Assembly (NCBI GenBank): GCA_963765815.1
Contig: CAVXXT010000007.1
Span: 677,162-741,161, forward strand
Direction: 5' to 3'
Length of the DNA: 64,000 bases
Source of the DNA: DATLNF01 sp963765815
GTDB lineage: Bacteria > Actinomycetota > Actinomycetes > BP-191
The notes under the pieces were generated by a model, which was given only the letters and a program-made list of their open reading frames with translations, was not told the origin of the DNA and searched no databases. The position numbers were made by a program, and so were the translations under genes. Positions 1 through 8,675 of this stretch are shown piece after piece; the first letter of the stretch is position 1; every line of letters starts with the position of its first letter.

Positions 1-67
1 CATCGACCCGAACACGCACAAGCCGCGCGTCGAGCTGCCGCGCTGCGAGCCCCCGCCGATGGATTAG
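1..67 (+). CDS. C-terminal end of an unidentified protein
   Basis: An open frame enters from the left edge and ends at TAG (65-67), giving a 21-residue tail that ends CEPPPMD. It lies just before a convergent DUF1304 gene, so a real upstream gene ending here is plausible. Too little is visible to name the product. Confidence 0.35.
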   Translation, partial: IDPNTHKPRVELPRCEPPPMD

Positions 68-74
68 CGACAGG

Positions 75-455
75 TCAGGGGCTGCTGTTCGCCAGCAGCA
101 AAAGGCTCAGCGCGACCAGGGCCGGCAATGCCTGGACGAAGAAGATCCGCTTGTTGACGGTCTTCGCGCCGTAGCACCCGGCCACGACGACGCAGCCGAG
201 GAAGAACAGCGCCGCGTGCTCGCCCATCTTCTCGCTGGCCAGGATCGACCAGACGAGGCCGGCGGCGAGGAAGCCGTTGTAGAGGCCCTGGTTCGCCGCG
301 AGCGTGGCGGTCGCGTCGGCATGCTCCTGCGTCATGCCGAAGGTCGCGAGGCCCTTCGGCGTGCGCCAGAGGAACATCTCGAGCACCAGGAAGTACAGGT
401 GCAGCGCGGCGACGATCCCGATGACGACGTCAGCAGCAGTGTCCATGCGGCGCAC
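75..455 (-). CDS. DUF1304 family membrane protein
   Basis: The product is a 126-residue, four-helix-like integral membrane protein. It shows the DUF1304 pattern: an early FLVLEMFLWRTP block, then a LAANQGLYNGFLAAGL block near residue 55, then two more hydrophobic segments to the C-terminus. The family has no established biochemical role. The start may be the Met at residue 4 (MDTAAD) rather than the first Met. It is transcribed divergently from the ABC permease, with only 38 bases between them, so the two probably share a promoter region. Family assignment is good; function is unknown. Confidence 0.8.
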   Translation of the reverse strand: MRRMDTAADVVIGIVAALHLYFLVLEMFLWRTPKGLATFGMTQEHADATATLAANQGLYNGFLAAGLVWSILASEKMGEHAALFFLGCVVVAGCYGAKTVNKRIFFVQALPALVALSLLLLANSSP

Positions 456-493
456 GGTAGCGCGGCCGGTCCTCGCGATGATGTGCTGACGGC

Positions 494-1318
494 ATGCGAC
501 GCGCCGTAGGTCCGATCGCGCGAGGCTCGATGCGCGCGGCGATCATCACCGTCTTCCTCGCGCCGCTGGTCTTCCTGACCCTCGGATCGCTGCGTCGGCT
601 CGGGTCGCCCCCGCCGGACGGCATCGAGCTGATCCCGCGCGGAGCGTCGTTCGAGGCGTTCGGGCGGATCAGCGAGTTCATCCCCCTCGGAACTCTGATC
701 CGCAACTCCGTCGTCGTCCTGGTCGTCGCGGTGCCGCTCACGGTCGTCGTCGCGAGTTGGGCCGGCTTCGCGATCGCCCAGCTGCCCGACCGGACCCGGC
801 GCATCGCGCTCGTGTTCACGGTCGCCACGCTGATGGTGCCGCCGACCGCGCTGTGGATCCCGCGGTTCGTGATCTACCGGCACCTCGGCCTGCTCGACAC
901 GCTCGGCCCGCTGATCGCACCGGCGCTCGCTGCGACCACCCCGTTCACCGTGCTGCTCGCCTACCGCGCGTTCCGGCGGGTGCCGCCCGAGCTGTGGGAG
1001 GCGGCGCGGTCGGAAGGCGCGGGTGCGTTCGCCACTTGGCGGCGCGTCGGCGTGCCGCTCGTCCCGGCGACGACAGCAGCGATCGCCGCGATCACCGCGG
1101 CGTTCCACTGGGGCAACTACGTCGACGCCCTGCTGTACACCTCGTCGCCTCGGGTGCGCACCCTCGCGCGCGGCGTACCGGAGCTGGGCATCGTGGACTC
1201 ACCCGACCTGCCGATCCTGCTGGCCGGCGCGGTCCTGCTGATGCTCCCGCCCGCCGTCGTCGTCGTGCTGCTCAACCGCTGGCTGCTTCGGTCCGTCGAC
1301 GCATCGGCGGATCGCTAG
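494..1318 (+). CDS. Carbohydrate-type ABC transporter permease (MalG-like)
   Basis: An inner-membrane permease of the MalG/binding-protein-dependent family, 274 residues with about six hydrophobic segments. The EAA cytoplasmic loop that docks on the ATPase is visible as ELWEAARSEGAGAFATW (about residues 160-175). It is probably the second permease of the importer encoded at 2755-5896, which has a binding protein, an ATPase and only one permease. An opposing sigma-factor pair lies between them. The substrate cannot be read from sequence. Met 13 (position 530) is an alternative start with a better upstream purine stretch. Confidence 0.85.
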   Translation: MRRAVGPIARGSMRAAIITVFLAPLVFLTLGSLRRLGSPPPDGIELIPRGASFEAFGRISEFIPLGTLIRNSVVVLVVAVPLTVVVASWAGFAIAQLPDRTRRIALVFTVATLMVPPTALWIPRFVIYRHLGLLDTLGPLIAPALAATTPFTVLLAYRAFRRVPPELWEAARSEGAGAFATWRRVGVPLVPATTAAIAAITAAFHWGNYVDALLYTSSPRVRTLARGVPELGIVDSPDLPILLAGAVLLMLPPAVVVVLLNRWLLRSVDASADR

Positions 1319-1320
1319 CG

Positions 1321-2079
1321 TCAGGTGCGGCTGGACGTCTCCGGGCAGACGGTCTCCGAGTCGAGCAGCCACGCGTCGGCGCCCGGCAGCGCATGCCAGC
1401 GGACGACCGCGACCATCTCGCCGCCGTGTCGCACCCGGACGGTGCGGGCCGACGCCTGCGGATAGCCGGCCGGCTCTACTGTCGCGTCGACCGGGAGCCG
1501 GCCGCCCAGCTCCTGCCTGGTCAGCGCGACGGGATCGCCCTGTCGTACGACGGCCGCCTCGGCGAGTCGGCTGTGCTGCGGCGAGCCGCAGGACAGAGCG
1601 TCGGAGACGAAGACGTTGTCCGGGTCTCGCACCAGCAGGGAAGCGGCGTAAGACACCCCCGACATCGCAGAGCAGGTCACCTCGACCGGCCCTGGCGGCA
1701 CCGGCAGCTCCACCGTCGACGTACCCGGAGCCAGGTACGTCCCCACTCCGCCGAGCGACAGGTGCATCACGTCGCCGGTCGCGTTGGTGGCGCGGATCCG
1801 GACGCCGTCAGAGCCGGCGACAGCGCGGCCGCGCGTCGTCACCGCGTCGCCCACGCAGCCGACGGCGAGCTCGGCTGCCTGAGCGGTGACGCGATGGACG
1901 GCAGCCCCACCGGCGACCATCAGCACGCCGGACAGGACCGCACCCGACGCCCGCGCGACCCGGCGTCGCCGCAGGAGTCGAGTCCCCCGACGAAGGGACT
2001 CCGCAGGCAGGTCGACCGGCGCAGTGACGCCCCGCGCCGCGTGGGACAGCAGGCGTCGGAGGTCGGCGTCGGAGGACAT
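1321..2079 (-). CDS. Membrane-anchored partner of the SigE-family sigma factor
   Basis: A 252-residue protein with a short basic cytosolic N-terminus (MSSDADLRRLLSHAARG), one membrane segment around residues 43-65 and a large outer domain with at least six cysteines. It starts one base after the stop of the sigma gene, with GGAGG just upstream of its ATG, so the pair is translationally coupled. That position and topology fit an anti-sigma or sigma-associated membrane protein. No zinc-binding HxxxCxxC motif is present, so this role is inferred from context only. Confidence 0.6.
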   Translation of the reverse strand: MSSDADLRRLLSHAARGVTAPVDLPAESLRRGTRLLRRRRVARASGAVLSGVLMVAGGAAVHRVTAQAAELAVGCVGDAVTTRGRAVAGSDGVRIRATNATGDVMHLSLGGVGTYLAPGTSTVELPVPPGPVEVTCSAMSGVSYAASLLVRDPDNVFVSDALSCGSPQHSRLAEAAVVRQGDPVALTRQELGGRLPVDATVEPAGYPQASARTVRVRHGGEMVAVVRWHALPGADAWLLDSETVCPETSSRT

Positions 2080-2080
2080 G

Positions 2081-2635
2081 TCAGGCCTCCATCGGCGCGA
2101 CAGCGGCCCAGCCGCGCTCGGCGGTAGCGGGCGTCGGGGCAGATGGGTGCTCCAGCAGCTCGCGCAGCCGCGTCAGGCCACGGGAGGTGTGCGTCTTCAC
2201 CGACCCGACGGAGCAACCGAGGACGGCGGCGGTCTGGGTCTCGGTGAGGTCGTCGTAGAAGCGCAGCACGACCGCGGCACGCTGCCTGGGCGGCAGGTGC
2301 CGGAGCGCCGCCAGGACCACCTGCCGGTCGAGAACCGATCCGGCGTGGTCGGCCGCGACCCGGTCCGGCAGGGTCGAGCGGACGTGCTCCCGGCTGGCGG
2401 ATCGACGCCACCACGCGGCGTTGGCCGTCACCAGGGCCCGTCGGACGTACGCCTCGAGGGAGTCGATCTCGCCGTGGTCACGCCACCGGACGTAGGTCGC
2501 GGCGAGCGCGGTCTGCAGGACGTCCTCGCCCCGGCCGACATCGCCGGCGAGGAGGCACGCCGTACGCGAGAGCGCGTCGCCGCGGTCGCGCACGAACGCG
2601 ACGAACGCGTCGTCGCGCGCGTCGACCTGGGTCAC
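2081..2635 (-). CDS. SigE-family ECF RNA polymerase sigma factor
   Basis: A sigma-70 family factor of about 184 residues. Region 2 is seen in FVRDRGDALSRTACLLAGD and AYVRRALVTANAAWWRR. Region 4 shows LPPRQRAAVVLRFYDDL followed by an ETQTAAVLGCSVGSVKTH helix-turn-helix. These match the actinobacterial SigE-family (SACE/Streptomyces type) of ECF factors. I chose GTG at 2635 because AAGGGGAG sits five bases upstream; a longer TTG start at 2674 has no ribosome site. It forms a two-gene unit with the membrane protein downstream and interrupts an ABC transporter locus. Confidence 0.88.
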   Translation of the reverse strand: MTQVDARDDAFVAFVRDRGDALSRTACLLAGDVGRGEDVLQTALAATYVRWRDHGEIDSLEAYVRRALVTANAAWWRRSASREHVRSTLPDRVAADHAGSVLDRQVVLAALRHLPPRQRAAVVLRFYDDLTETQTAAVLGCSVGSVKTHTSRGLTRLRELLEHPSAPTPATAERGWAAVAPMEA

Positions 2636-2754
2636 CGTCTCCCCTTCACGGCCGACACGCCCTCGGCGTGTCAACCCTTTGCCGCCCCCACCGCATCTAC
2701 CGGTAGACCTCGGGACTGCCCGGGTCGTCAGCGGAACGTCACGGAGGTTAGTGG

Positions 2755-4023
2755 ATGCGGTCTCGACTGGTTGCGATGGCTCTGCTGGCGACGATGGTCG
2801 CCGGCTGCAGCGACGGTGCCGACAAGGCCACGACCGCTCCCTCCGCGAGCGGATCGGCCAGCGCGTCCGCTGCCGCCGTCTCCGGCTCGATCACCGTCGC
2901 AGCGGCCGGCGGAGAGGGCGAGATCAAGGCGCTCAACGCGCTGGTGGACTCGTTCAAGGTCGAGAACCCGGGCGTCGCGGTGACGGTCGACAGCGTCGAG
3001 GGCGCGGGCGATCTGGTCACCAAGCTCACGACGGCCTTCGCCGGCGGCACCCCGCCGGACGTCTTCCTCATGAACTACCGCCGCCTCGGCGGCCTGGTCT
3101 CGCAGATCGAGCCGGTCTCGGGCTTCGACACGTCGCAGATCTACCCGTCGACGACGTCGGCCTTCACCCGCGACGGTCAGCTGCTCTGCCTGCCGCAGAA
3201 CGCCTCGAGCCTGGTCATCTACGTCAACCCGAAGCTGTTCGCGCAGGCCGGCGTCGAGCTGCCCAGCCCGGACTGGACCTGGGCGGACATGCTCGCGACC
3301 GCGAAGGCGCTGGCGGCCAAGAAGGTCGAGGCGGTCGGCTTCGACCCGGAGCTGATCCGGGTCGCGCCGTTCGTCTGGAGCGCCGGCGGCGAGATCGTCG
3401 ACAACGCGGACGCGCCCACCAAGATCGACCTCAGCAGCCCGGCCGCGAAGTCGGCGCTGCAGTTCTTCCTCGACCTGCAGAAGACCGGGCTCGACGCGAC
3501 CCAGCGCGCAGGGATGAGCGCCGAGGACACGTTCGCGGCGGGCAAGGTCGCGATGTACTTCGACAGCCGCCGCGCGGTGCCGGGCTTCCGCAAGACGGAG
3601 GGGCTCGAGTTCGACGTCCGGCCGATTCCGGCCGGGGCGAAAGGTCGCATCAGCGTGCTGCACTCGGACGGCTACTGCGTGACGAAGGCGGCGAAGAACA
3701 AGGCCGCCGCGCAGGCGTTCGCGGCGTACGCCGTCGGCCCGAAGGGCGGCCGGGTGCTCGCCGAGGCCGGTCGCACCGTGCCGTCGGTGAAGAGCCTCGC
3801 CGAGAGCGACGCGTTCCTGACTCCCGGCAAGCTGCCGGCGTCGAGCCAGGCGTGGCTCGACCAGCTGCCCGACCTGCGTGCGCTCCCTCCGCACAAGAGC
3901 TGGAACGGCGTCGAGGGCAGCGCCGACGACGTCCTCGGCCAGCTGTTCGCCGGTAAGATCGGCCTCGACGAGGCGATCAAGGAGATCGCGACCGTGACCG
4001 GAGCGGAGTTCGCGAAGTCGTGA
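2755..4023 (+). CDS. Extracellular solute-binding lipoprotein (sugar ABC importer)
   Basis: A 422-residue family-1 extracellular solute-binding protein. A lipoprotein signal is clear: MRSRLVAMALLATMVAGC, with the lipobox cysteine at residue 18 and a Ser/Ala-rich linker after it. The mature part has the usual LTTAFAGGTPPDVFLMNY pocket region and an FAAGKVAMYFDSR segment. A GGAGG site precedes the ATG. It overlaps the ATPase gene by GTGA, so it is the first gene of an operon of binding protein, ATPase and permease. The family typically carries sugars or oligosaccharides; the ligand here is unknown. Confidence 0.9.
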   Translation: MRSRLVAMALLATMVAGCSDGADKATTAPSASGSASASAAAVSGSITVAAAGGEGEIKALNALVDSFKVENPGVAVTVDSVEGAGDLVTKLTTAFAGGTPPDVFLMNYRRLGGLVSQIEPVSGFDTSQIYPSTTSAFTRDGQLLCLPQNASSLVIYVNPKLFAQAGVELPSPDWTWADMLATAKALAAKKVEAVGFDPELIRVAPFVWSAGGEIVDNADAPTKIDLSSPAAKSALQFFLDLQKTGLDATQRAGMSAEDTFAAGKVAMYFDSRRAVPGFRKTEGLEFDVRPIPAGAKGRISVLHSDGYCVTKAAKNKAAAQAFAAYAVGPKGGRVLAEAGRTVPSVKSLAESDAFLTPGKLPASSQAWLDQLPDLRALPPHKSWNGVEGSADDVLGQLFAGKIGLDEAIKEIATVTGAEFAKS

Positions 4024-5027
4024 CGCCGAGGCTCGCACTGTCGGGCCTCACCCATCACTACCGACACGACGCGGAACCCGCGCTCGACAGCCTCGATCTC
4101 GAGGTCGGCGCCGGCGAGATCGTCTGCGTCGTCGGGCCGTCGGGAGCGGGCAAGTCGACGCTGCTCCGCCTCGTCGCCGGCCTGCTCTCGCCGACCGCCG
4201 GCACCGTACGGATCGACGGCGCCAACATCACGGCGGCGCCCCCCGAGCGACGTGCGGTCGCGATGGTGTTCCAGGGCTTCGCGCTCTTCCCGCACCTCAC
4301 CGTCGCGGAGAACATCCGCTTCGGTCTGCGCGTACGCCGGGAGTCGCAGCAGGTCGAGCGGGTCCGTGCGGTCGCCGGCGAGCTGGAGCTGGGCGACCTC
4401 CTCGGGCGACGACCGAGCGAGCTCTCCGGCGGTGAGCGGCAGCGAGTGGCATTGGCCAGAGCGCTGGTGCGCGAGCCCGCGGTCTTCTGTCTCGACGAGC
4501 CGTTGGCCAGCCTCGACCCGACGTTGCGCGGCGCCGCGCGACGGCTGCTCTCCACGGTGCTGCGCGCGCACGGGCGAGGCGCGCTGGTGGTGACGCACGA
4601 TCAGGGTGAGGCGATGACACTCGGCGACCGCGTCGCCGTCGTACGCCGGGGTCGGCTCGAGCAGGTCGGCACGCCGACGGAGATCTATGCGCGGCCCGCG
4701 ACCCCGTTCGTCGCGGGGTTCGTCGGGTTGCCGCCGGCAGTGGTGCTCGACGCGTCGAGCCCGCTCGCCTCGACCTGGGCGGTCGCGTCCGACGGTCATG
4801 TCGCGGTCCGCGCGGAGCACGTGCGCATCGGGCGGGCGGGGCACGTCGCGACCGTGGCCGAGGTCGCGCATCTCGGAGCAACTGCCCACGTGACGCTCGA
4901 CGTCGGCGGGACCTCGCTCGTCGCGACGATGCCGAGCTCGTCCGCGCCGGCGCTGGGCGCGACGGTGCGCGTCGCCGTCGACGAGAAGACGGTGCTGCGC
5001 TACGACGGCGGGGGTCGGCTGACGTGA
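4020..5027 (+). CDS. ABC transporter ATP-binding protein (MalK/UgpC-like)
   Basis: Energises the importer. Of 335 residues, the N-terminal two thirds are an ABC ATPase: Walker A GPSGAGKST (about 39-47), Q-loop FQGFALFPHLTV, signature LSGGERQRVALARAL, Walker B FCLDEPLASLD and H-loop LVVTHD. The last 95 residues form a TOBE-like sugar-importer regulatory domain. The GTG start overlaps the binding-protein stop and its own stop overlaps the permease GTG, so the three are translationally coupled. All catalytic motifs are intact. Confidence 0.93.
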   Translation: MTPRLALSGLTHHYRHDAEPALDSLDLEVGAGEIVCVVGPSGAGKSTLLRLVAGLLSPTAGTVRIDGANITAAPPERRAVAMVFQGFALFPHLTVAENIRFGLRVRRESQQVERVRAVAGELELGDLLGRRPSELSGGERQRVALARALVREPAVFCLDEPLASLDPTLRGAARRLLSTVLRAHGRGALVVTHDQGEAMTLGDRVAVVRRGRLEQVGTPTEIYARPATPFVAGFVGLPPAVVLDASSPLASTWAVASDGHVAVRAEHVRIGRAGHVATVAEVAHLGATAHVTLDVGGTSLVATMPSSSAPALGATVRVAVDEKTVLRYDGGGRLT

Positions 5028-5896
5028 CGCGAAGGATCGGCTACCGCTTCGGGCTGCACGGCATGCTCGTGCCGTTCGCCGTCGGGTCGATCGCGCTGGT
5101 GATCGTCCCGCTCGTCGTCACCGCGGGTCTGGCCTTCACCCGATACGACGCGCTCAGCTCGCCGGAGTGGGTAGGCCTCCGAAATTTCTCGGGCCTCGCG
5201 GACGATCCCGAGACGCATGCCGCATTGCGCGCCACCGGGTGGTTCGTGCTGCTCGTCGTACCGACGCGGGTGATCGGCAGCGCCGCGCTCGCGCTGCTGA
5301 TGCATCGGCGCGAGCGACTCGCGGGCGTGGGGAGGATCGCCGTCTTCCTCCCGGCGGTCGTGCCCGACGTCGCGACATCGCTGGTGTGGCTGTGGCTCAT
5401 CAACCCGCTCTACGGACCGCTCGCTGCGATCGCGAGGGTGTTCGGCTTCACGCCCGGCGCCGTGCTGCACGAGAAGTGGGGGGCGCGCCTGGTGATCGCC
5501 GCAGTGGCGGTTCTGGCGCTCGGCGAAGGATTCCTCGTCGCCCTCGCGGCGCGCCGCGAGCTGCCCGACCGGATGTACGACGTCGCTCGCGCCGAGGGCG
5601 CTCGACCGCTCACGCTGCTCCGGCGGGTGACGCTCCCGTTGCTTGTGCCGACGCTCGGGCTGCTGGCAGCGCGCGACCTGGTGGCGAGCCTGCATGCGAG
5701 CGTCGCGCCCACCCTGCTGCTGACCGGCGGCGGGCCGCGACGCGCGACCTTGACCCTGCCGGTCTACGCGTACGAGCGAGGGTTCGACGAGCTGCGGCTG
5801 GGCGACGCCGCCGCGTTGTCACTGGTGCTCTTCGTGACGACGACGACGTTCGCCCTGCTGCAGCTGCGGTTGGTCCGGCGATGGACCGCGCGCTGA
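5024..5896 (+). CDS. Carbohydrate-type ABC transporter permease (MalF-like)
   Basis: A 290-residue inner-membrane permease with about six helices and the EAA loop RMYDVARAEGARPLTLLRRV (about residues 184-203). It is the last gene of the binding protein-ATPase-permease operon and overlaps the ATPase by four bases. It presumably pairs with the distant permease at 494-1318 to form the membrane channel, because MalFGK-type importers need two permease subunits and no second one lies in this operon. Confidence 0.88.
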   Translation: MTRRIGYRFGLHGMLVPFAVGSIALVIVPLVVTAGLAFTRYDALSSPEWVGLRNFSGLADDPETHAALRATGWFVLLVVPTRVIGSAALALLMHRRERLAGVGRIAVFLPAVVPDVATSLVWLWLINPLYGPLAAIARVFGFTPGAVLHEKWGARLVIAAVAVLALGEGFLVALAARRELPDRMYDVARAEGARPLTLLRRVTLPLLVPTLGLLAARDLVASLHASVAPTLLLTGGGPRRATLTLPVYAYERGFDELRLGDAAALSLVLFVTTTTFALLQLRLVRRWTAR

Positions 5897-5906
5897 GCTT
5901 GCTCGG

Positions 5907-5984
5907 TCAGCGTCCGCGGCCGCGGTAGTAGCCGCCGCCACCGAGGAGGAGGACCAGCAGGATCACGATCAGGATGATGTTCAT
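5907..5984 (-). CDS. 25-residue hydrophobic membrane peptide
   Basis: A tiny gene read from ATG at 5984 to TGA at 5907. The peptide begins MNIILIVILLVLLLGGGGYY and ends with a basic RGRGR tail, so it is a single membrane helix followed by a Gly-Tyr turn and a positive end. Short proteins of this composition recur in Gram-positive and actinobacterial genomes without known function. A GAGGA stretch lies close upstream of the ATG. It is convergent with the permease gene. It is real by composition and start context, but unproven. Confidence 0.6.
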   Translation of the reverse strand: MNIILIVILLVLLLGGGGYYRGRGR

Positions 5985-6035
5985 GTCCTCGGCGTACCCG
6001 CTGGGGGCCGATCCACGCAGAATCCGCGACGTGCG

Positions 6036-7415
6036 CTAGATCGGATACGTCGTGCCGCCGGCGTACGTCATGCACCGGCATTGCTGGTCCCACGCGAGGT
6101 CGCGGACGCCGCCAGGGACGAAGAGCCGATCGGCGCCGAGCCCGGATCGAAAGGCGAGCGCCGAGTGGAACGACGGCGCAACCTGCAGCAGGCCGCGGGC
6201 GATCTCCGGACCGGTGAGGCCTCCGGCCGACGTCGCGCCGAGGGTCACCAGTCGCAGCCCGTCGCAGATGGCGAACGCGACCGCCTCGGCGAGCCGTCTG
6301 CCGGCGAAGGTCTGGCCACCCGCCGCGAGCGACTTCCGGCACTGCACCTCGTCGGGTCCGACGTCGCCCGGGTCGCGCGCGTCACCCACGTCGATCGGCG
6401 GCGCCCAGCCGACACCCATCGCGCCGACGTTCTGTCCGGCCGGTGAGTTGGTCTCGACGAAGGTCTGCGGCGCGTTGGCCGAGGTGATGCCGTAGCGCGG
6501 CCGGTAGCGCTGGCTGTCGGCGGCGAGCTGGAAGCTGAAGAGATCGGCGTTCGCCGCGATCACGTGCGTCACTCCGTCGCCGGCGAAGCGCAGCACTGCG
6601 GGCGCCATCTCGCTGCCCTTGAGGTAGGCGAACGTGCGCACGTCGCGCTGCCCGGCCGCGGCCAGCGCGCGCGTGATGACGTCGCTGACCCGGTGGCTGA
6701 TCGGGTCGTCCGGCACCAGGACCCCGACCTTCGCCGGCGCGCTCGACGTTCGACCCGTCTCGGTGTCCCAGCCGCCGAACCAGCCCTGCGCGGCCAACCT
6801 GCTGACGAGGACGGGCGCGAGCGCGTCCCACGTCGGCGCGACCAGCTGGTAGTAGTACGGCGCGAGCTCGACGCCGACCTGCCGGTCCACCGCGGCCACC
6901 GACGCGCTGAGCAGCAGCACCTTCGACCGCGCGAGGCAGGCCCGGAAGCTCGGCTTGTCGATGAACGGGACAGGGTTGATGACCGCGACGACCGGACGGT
7001 CCTGGGTGAAGTAGGTGCACGTCTCGTTGCCGGCGCGCTCGGGGTCGCGCGCGGCGTCGATGGTGCGCAGGTCGCGGAAGACGACCTTCACCTGGCGGCC
7101 GAGCACTCCGCCACGCCGGTTCAGGTCGGCCGCCACGGCGAGCGCCTGACCCTCCTGGTCGCCGGCATCGAGACCGCGCGCGCCGATGCTGCTCGCCGCC
7201 GCCTGGACGTCCTTCTCCGTCGTCACGCCGATGTAGACGAACCGCTCGTCCCACCCGCGAGCGCCTTGTGCGGGCGGCGGCGTGGGTGAGCCGATCACCG
7301 TCGCCGTCGGTGCCGGGTCGCCTTCGCGCGGGTCGTCCGTGGTCGACCCGCACCCCGACAGCAGCGTCGCAAGTGCGAGGAGCCCGGCGGCGGATGCGCC
7401 GGAGAAGCCGGTCAT
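6036..7415 (-). CDS. Leu/branched-chain-type periplasmic binding lipoprotein
   Basis: A 459-residue exported lipoprotein. The signal MTGFSGASAAGLLALATLLS is followed by the lipobox cysteine. The mature sequence has the type I periplasmic-binding fold features of the LivJ family, such as LNRRGGVLGRQVKVVFRD, VAVINPVPFIDKPSF and KVGVLVPDDPISHRV. It stands alone, with no permease or ATPase beside it, so it may be a sensor-type or orphan binding protein. It is divergent from the COG4315-type lipoprotein at 7486. Confidence 0.82.
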   Translation of the reverse strand: MTGFSGASAAGLLALATLLSGCGSTTDDPREGDPAPTATVIGSPTPPPAQGARGWDERFVYIGVTTEKDVQAAASSIGARGLDAGDQEGQALAVAADLNRRGGVLGRQVKVVFRDLRTIDAARDPERAGNETCTYFTQDRPVVAVINPVPFIDKPSFRACLARSKVLLLSASVAAVDRQVGVELAPYYYQLVAPTWDALAPVLVSRLAAQGWFGGWDTETGRTSSAPAKVGVLVPDDPISHRVSDVITRALAAAGQRDVRTFAYLKGSEMAPAVLRFAGDGVTHVIAANADLFSFQLAADSQRYRPRYGITSANAPQTFVETNSPAGQNVGAMGVGWAPPIDVGDARDPGDVGPDEVQCRKSLAAGGQTFAGRRLAEAVAFAICDGLRLVTLGATSAGGLTGPEIARGLLQVAPSFHSALAFRSGLGADRLFVPGGVRDLAWDQQCRCMTYAGGTTYPI

Positions 7416-7485
7416 CCGTCCACGGTAGGCGATGGGCTTCGCCGTAGTCTTCTACGTGGGGCGGCTCGGACGAGAGGCGAGTGAC

Positions 7486-7981
7486 GTGCGCGGACGGACG
7501 ACCCTGATGGCCGTGATGCTCGGTGCGCTGGTGCTCGGGGGCTGCGGCGGCGACGACGCTCCTGTCACGCAGCCGGACGCGATCGCGACGACCGCCGGGT
7601 CGGCGGCGAGCACCCCGGCGAGCGGGTCGGAGACGGTGCTGGTCTCGAGCGTTCCGTCGCTCGGCACTGTGCTGGTCGGGCCCAACGGCCACACGCTCTA
7701 CATGTTCGCCCAGGACAAAGGCACGACCAGCGCCTGCACCGATGGCTGCGCCGCCACGTGGCCGGCGCTGAAGTCATCCGGTACGCCGATCCCGGGCGAG
7801 GGCGTCAACGCCGCGAAGCTCAGCGTCGCGGGGGGCCAGGTCGTCTACAACGGCCACCTGCTCTACTTCTTCTCCGGCGACGGTGCGCCCGGAGACGCGA
7901 AAAGGCGCCTCGGTGCCCAACTGGTTCGCCGTGAGCCCGGCTGGAGAGAAGGTCGAGGCGGCCTCCGACGGGGGCTACTGA
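7486..7981 (+). CDS. COG4315-type secreted repeat lipoprotein, one frame break
   Basis: A small exported lipoprotein with signal MAVMLGALVLGGC and a domain with VLVGPNGHTLYMFAQD, then CTDGCAATWPAL and VVYNGHLLYFFSGD. This is the repeat of unknown function seen in COG4315 proteins. I chose the GTG at 7486, which lies upstream of the signal; an earlier ATG at 7432 adds an unlikely N-terminus. The frame breaks in an AAAA run at about 7900. After removing one A the expected ending (NWFAVSPAGEKVEAASDGGY, stop at 7979-7981) appears. This is probably a sequencing error. Confidence 0.72.
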
Positions 7982-8015
7982 GATCCACGCGTCCGGACCT
8001 CCCCGGACCGGACGC

Positions 8016-8675
8016 TTGACGAACCCGAACAGGGCGCGGATAGTCCGAACGGTGTTAGGCAACGAGAACACTGATTGGCGGGCGGACCGGCGCGCTGCTG
8101 CCGCCGACGCCATCGTGCAGGCCGCGTGGGAGCTGGCCCGGGAGCACGGCCTCGGCGGGCTTTCGCTGCGCGACCTGGCGCGCCGGCTCGGGATGGCGAC
8201 GCCCTCGCTCTACTCCTACTTCGACTCCAAGCACGCGCTCTACGACGCGATGTACGCCGACGGCTGGCGGGCCTTCATCGCGTTCGAGCCGGATACGAAT
8301 ACGTCAACCGACCTGCGGGACGCGATCTGGATCGGCGCGGACCGCTGGGTGCGGTTCAGCCTCGCCGACCCGGTCCGCTTCCAGCTGCTGAGCCTGCGCA
8401 CGATCCCGGGCTTCGAGCCCTCGGCGTCGTCGTACGCGATCGCACAGCAGGCGTACGACGAGTCGTTCGCCAGCCTCGAAGCCTTCCCGCTGACCCAGGA
8501 GCACAAGGACCTCATCACGGCGGTGGTGAGCGGCCTGCTCAACCAGCAGCTCGCGAACGAGCCCGGCGGCACGCGCTGGGTGCAGCTGCTCGACACCGCG
8601 GTCGACCTGGTCGCCTCCTGGGTCGCCGACACCCTGCCCAAGCCCAAGACCCGGACGAGGAAGGGACAGCCATGA
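8016..8675 (+). CDS. TetR-family transcriptional regulator
   Basis: A 219-residue regulator with an N-terminal TetR helix-turn-helix: AIVQAAWELAREHGLGGLSL then DLARRLGMATPSLYSYF, ending in the typical YSYFDSKHALYDAMY. The C-terminal ligand-binding half is hydrophobic and helical. The start is uncertain: TTG at 8016 or GTG at 8052, neither with a clear ribosome site. Its stop overlaps the ATG of the glyoxalase-fold gene, so it heads a three-gene operon that it probably autoregulates. The effector is unknown. Confidence 0.88.
   Translation: MTNPNRARIVRTVLGNENTDWRADRRAAAADAIVQAAWELAREHGLGGLSLRDLARRLGMATPSLYSYFDSKHALYDAMYADGWRAFIAFEPDTNTSTDLRDAIWIGADRWVRFSLADPVRFQLLSLRTIPGFEPSASSYAIAQQAYDESFASLEAFPLTQEHKDLITAVVSGLLNQQLANEPGGTRWVQLLDTAVDLVASWVADTLPKPKTRTRKGQP

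Noticed and set aside
757..2127. Long plus-strand frame across the permease and the sigma partner gene
   Set aside because: It is an Arg/Ala-rich shadow of the permease in another frame and antisense to the membrane protein, with no domain features.
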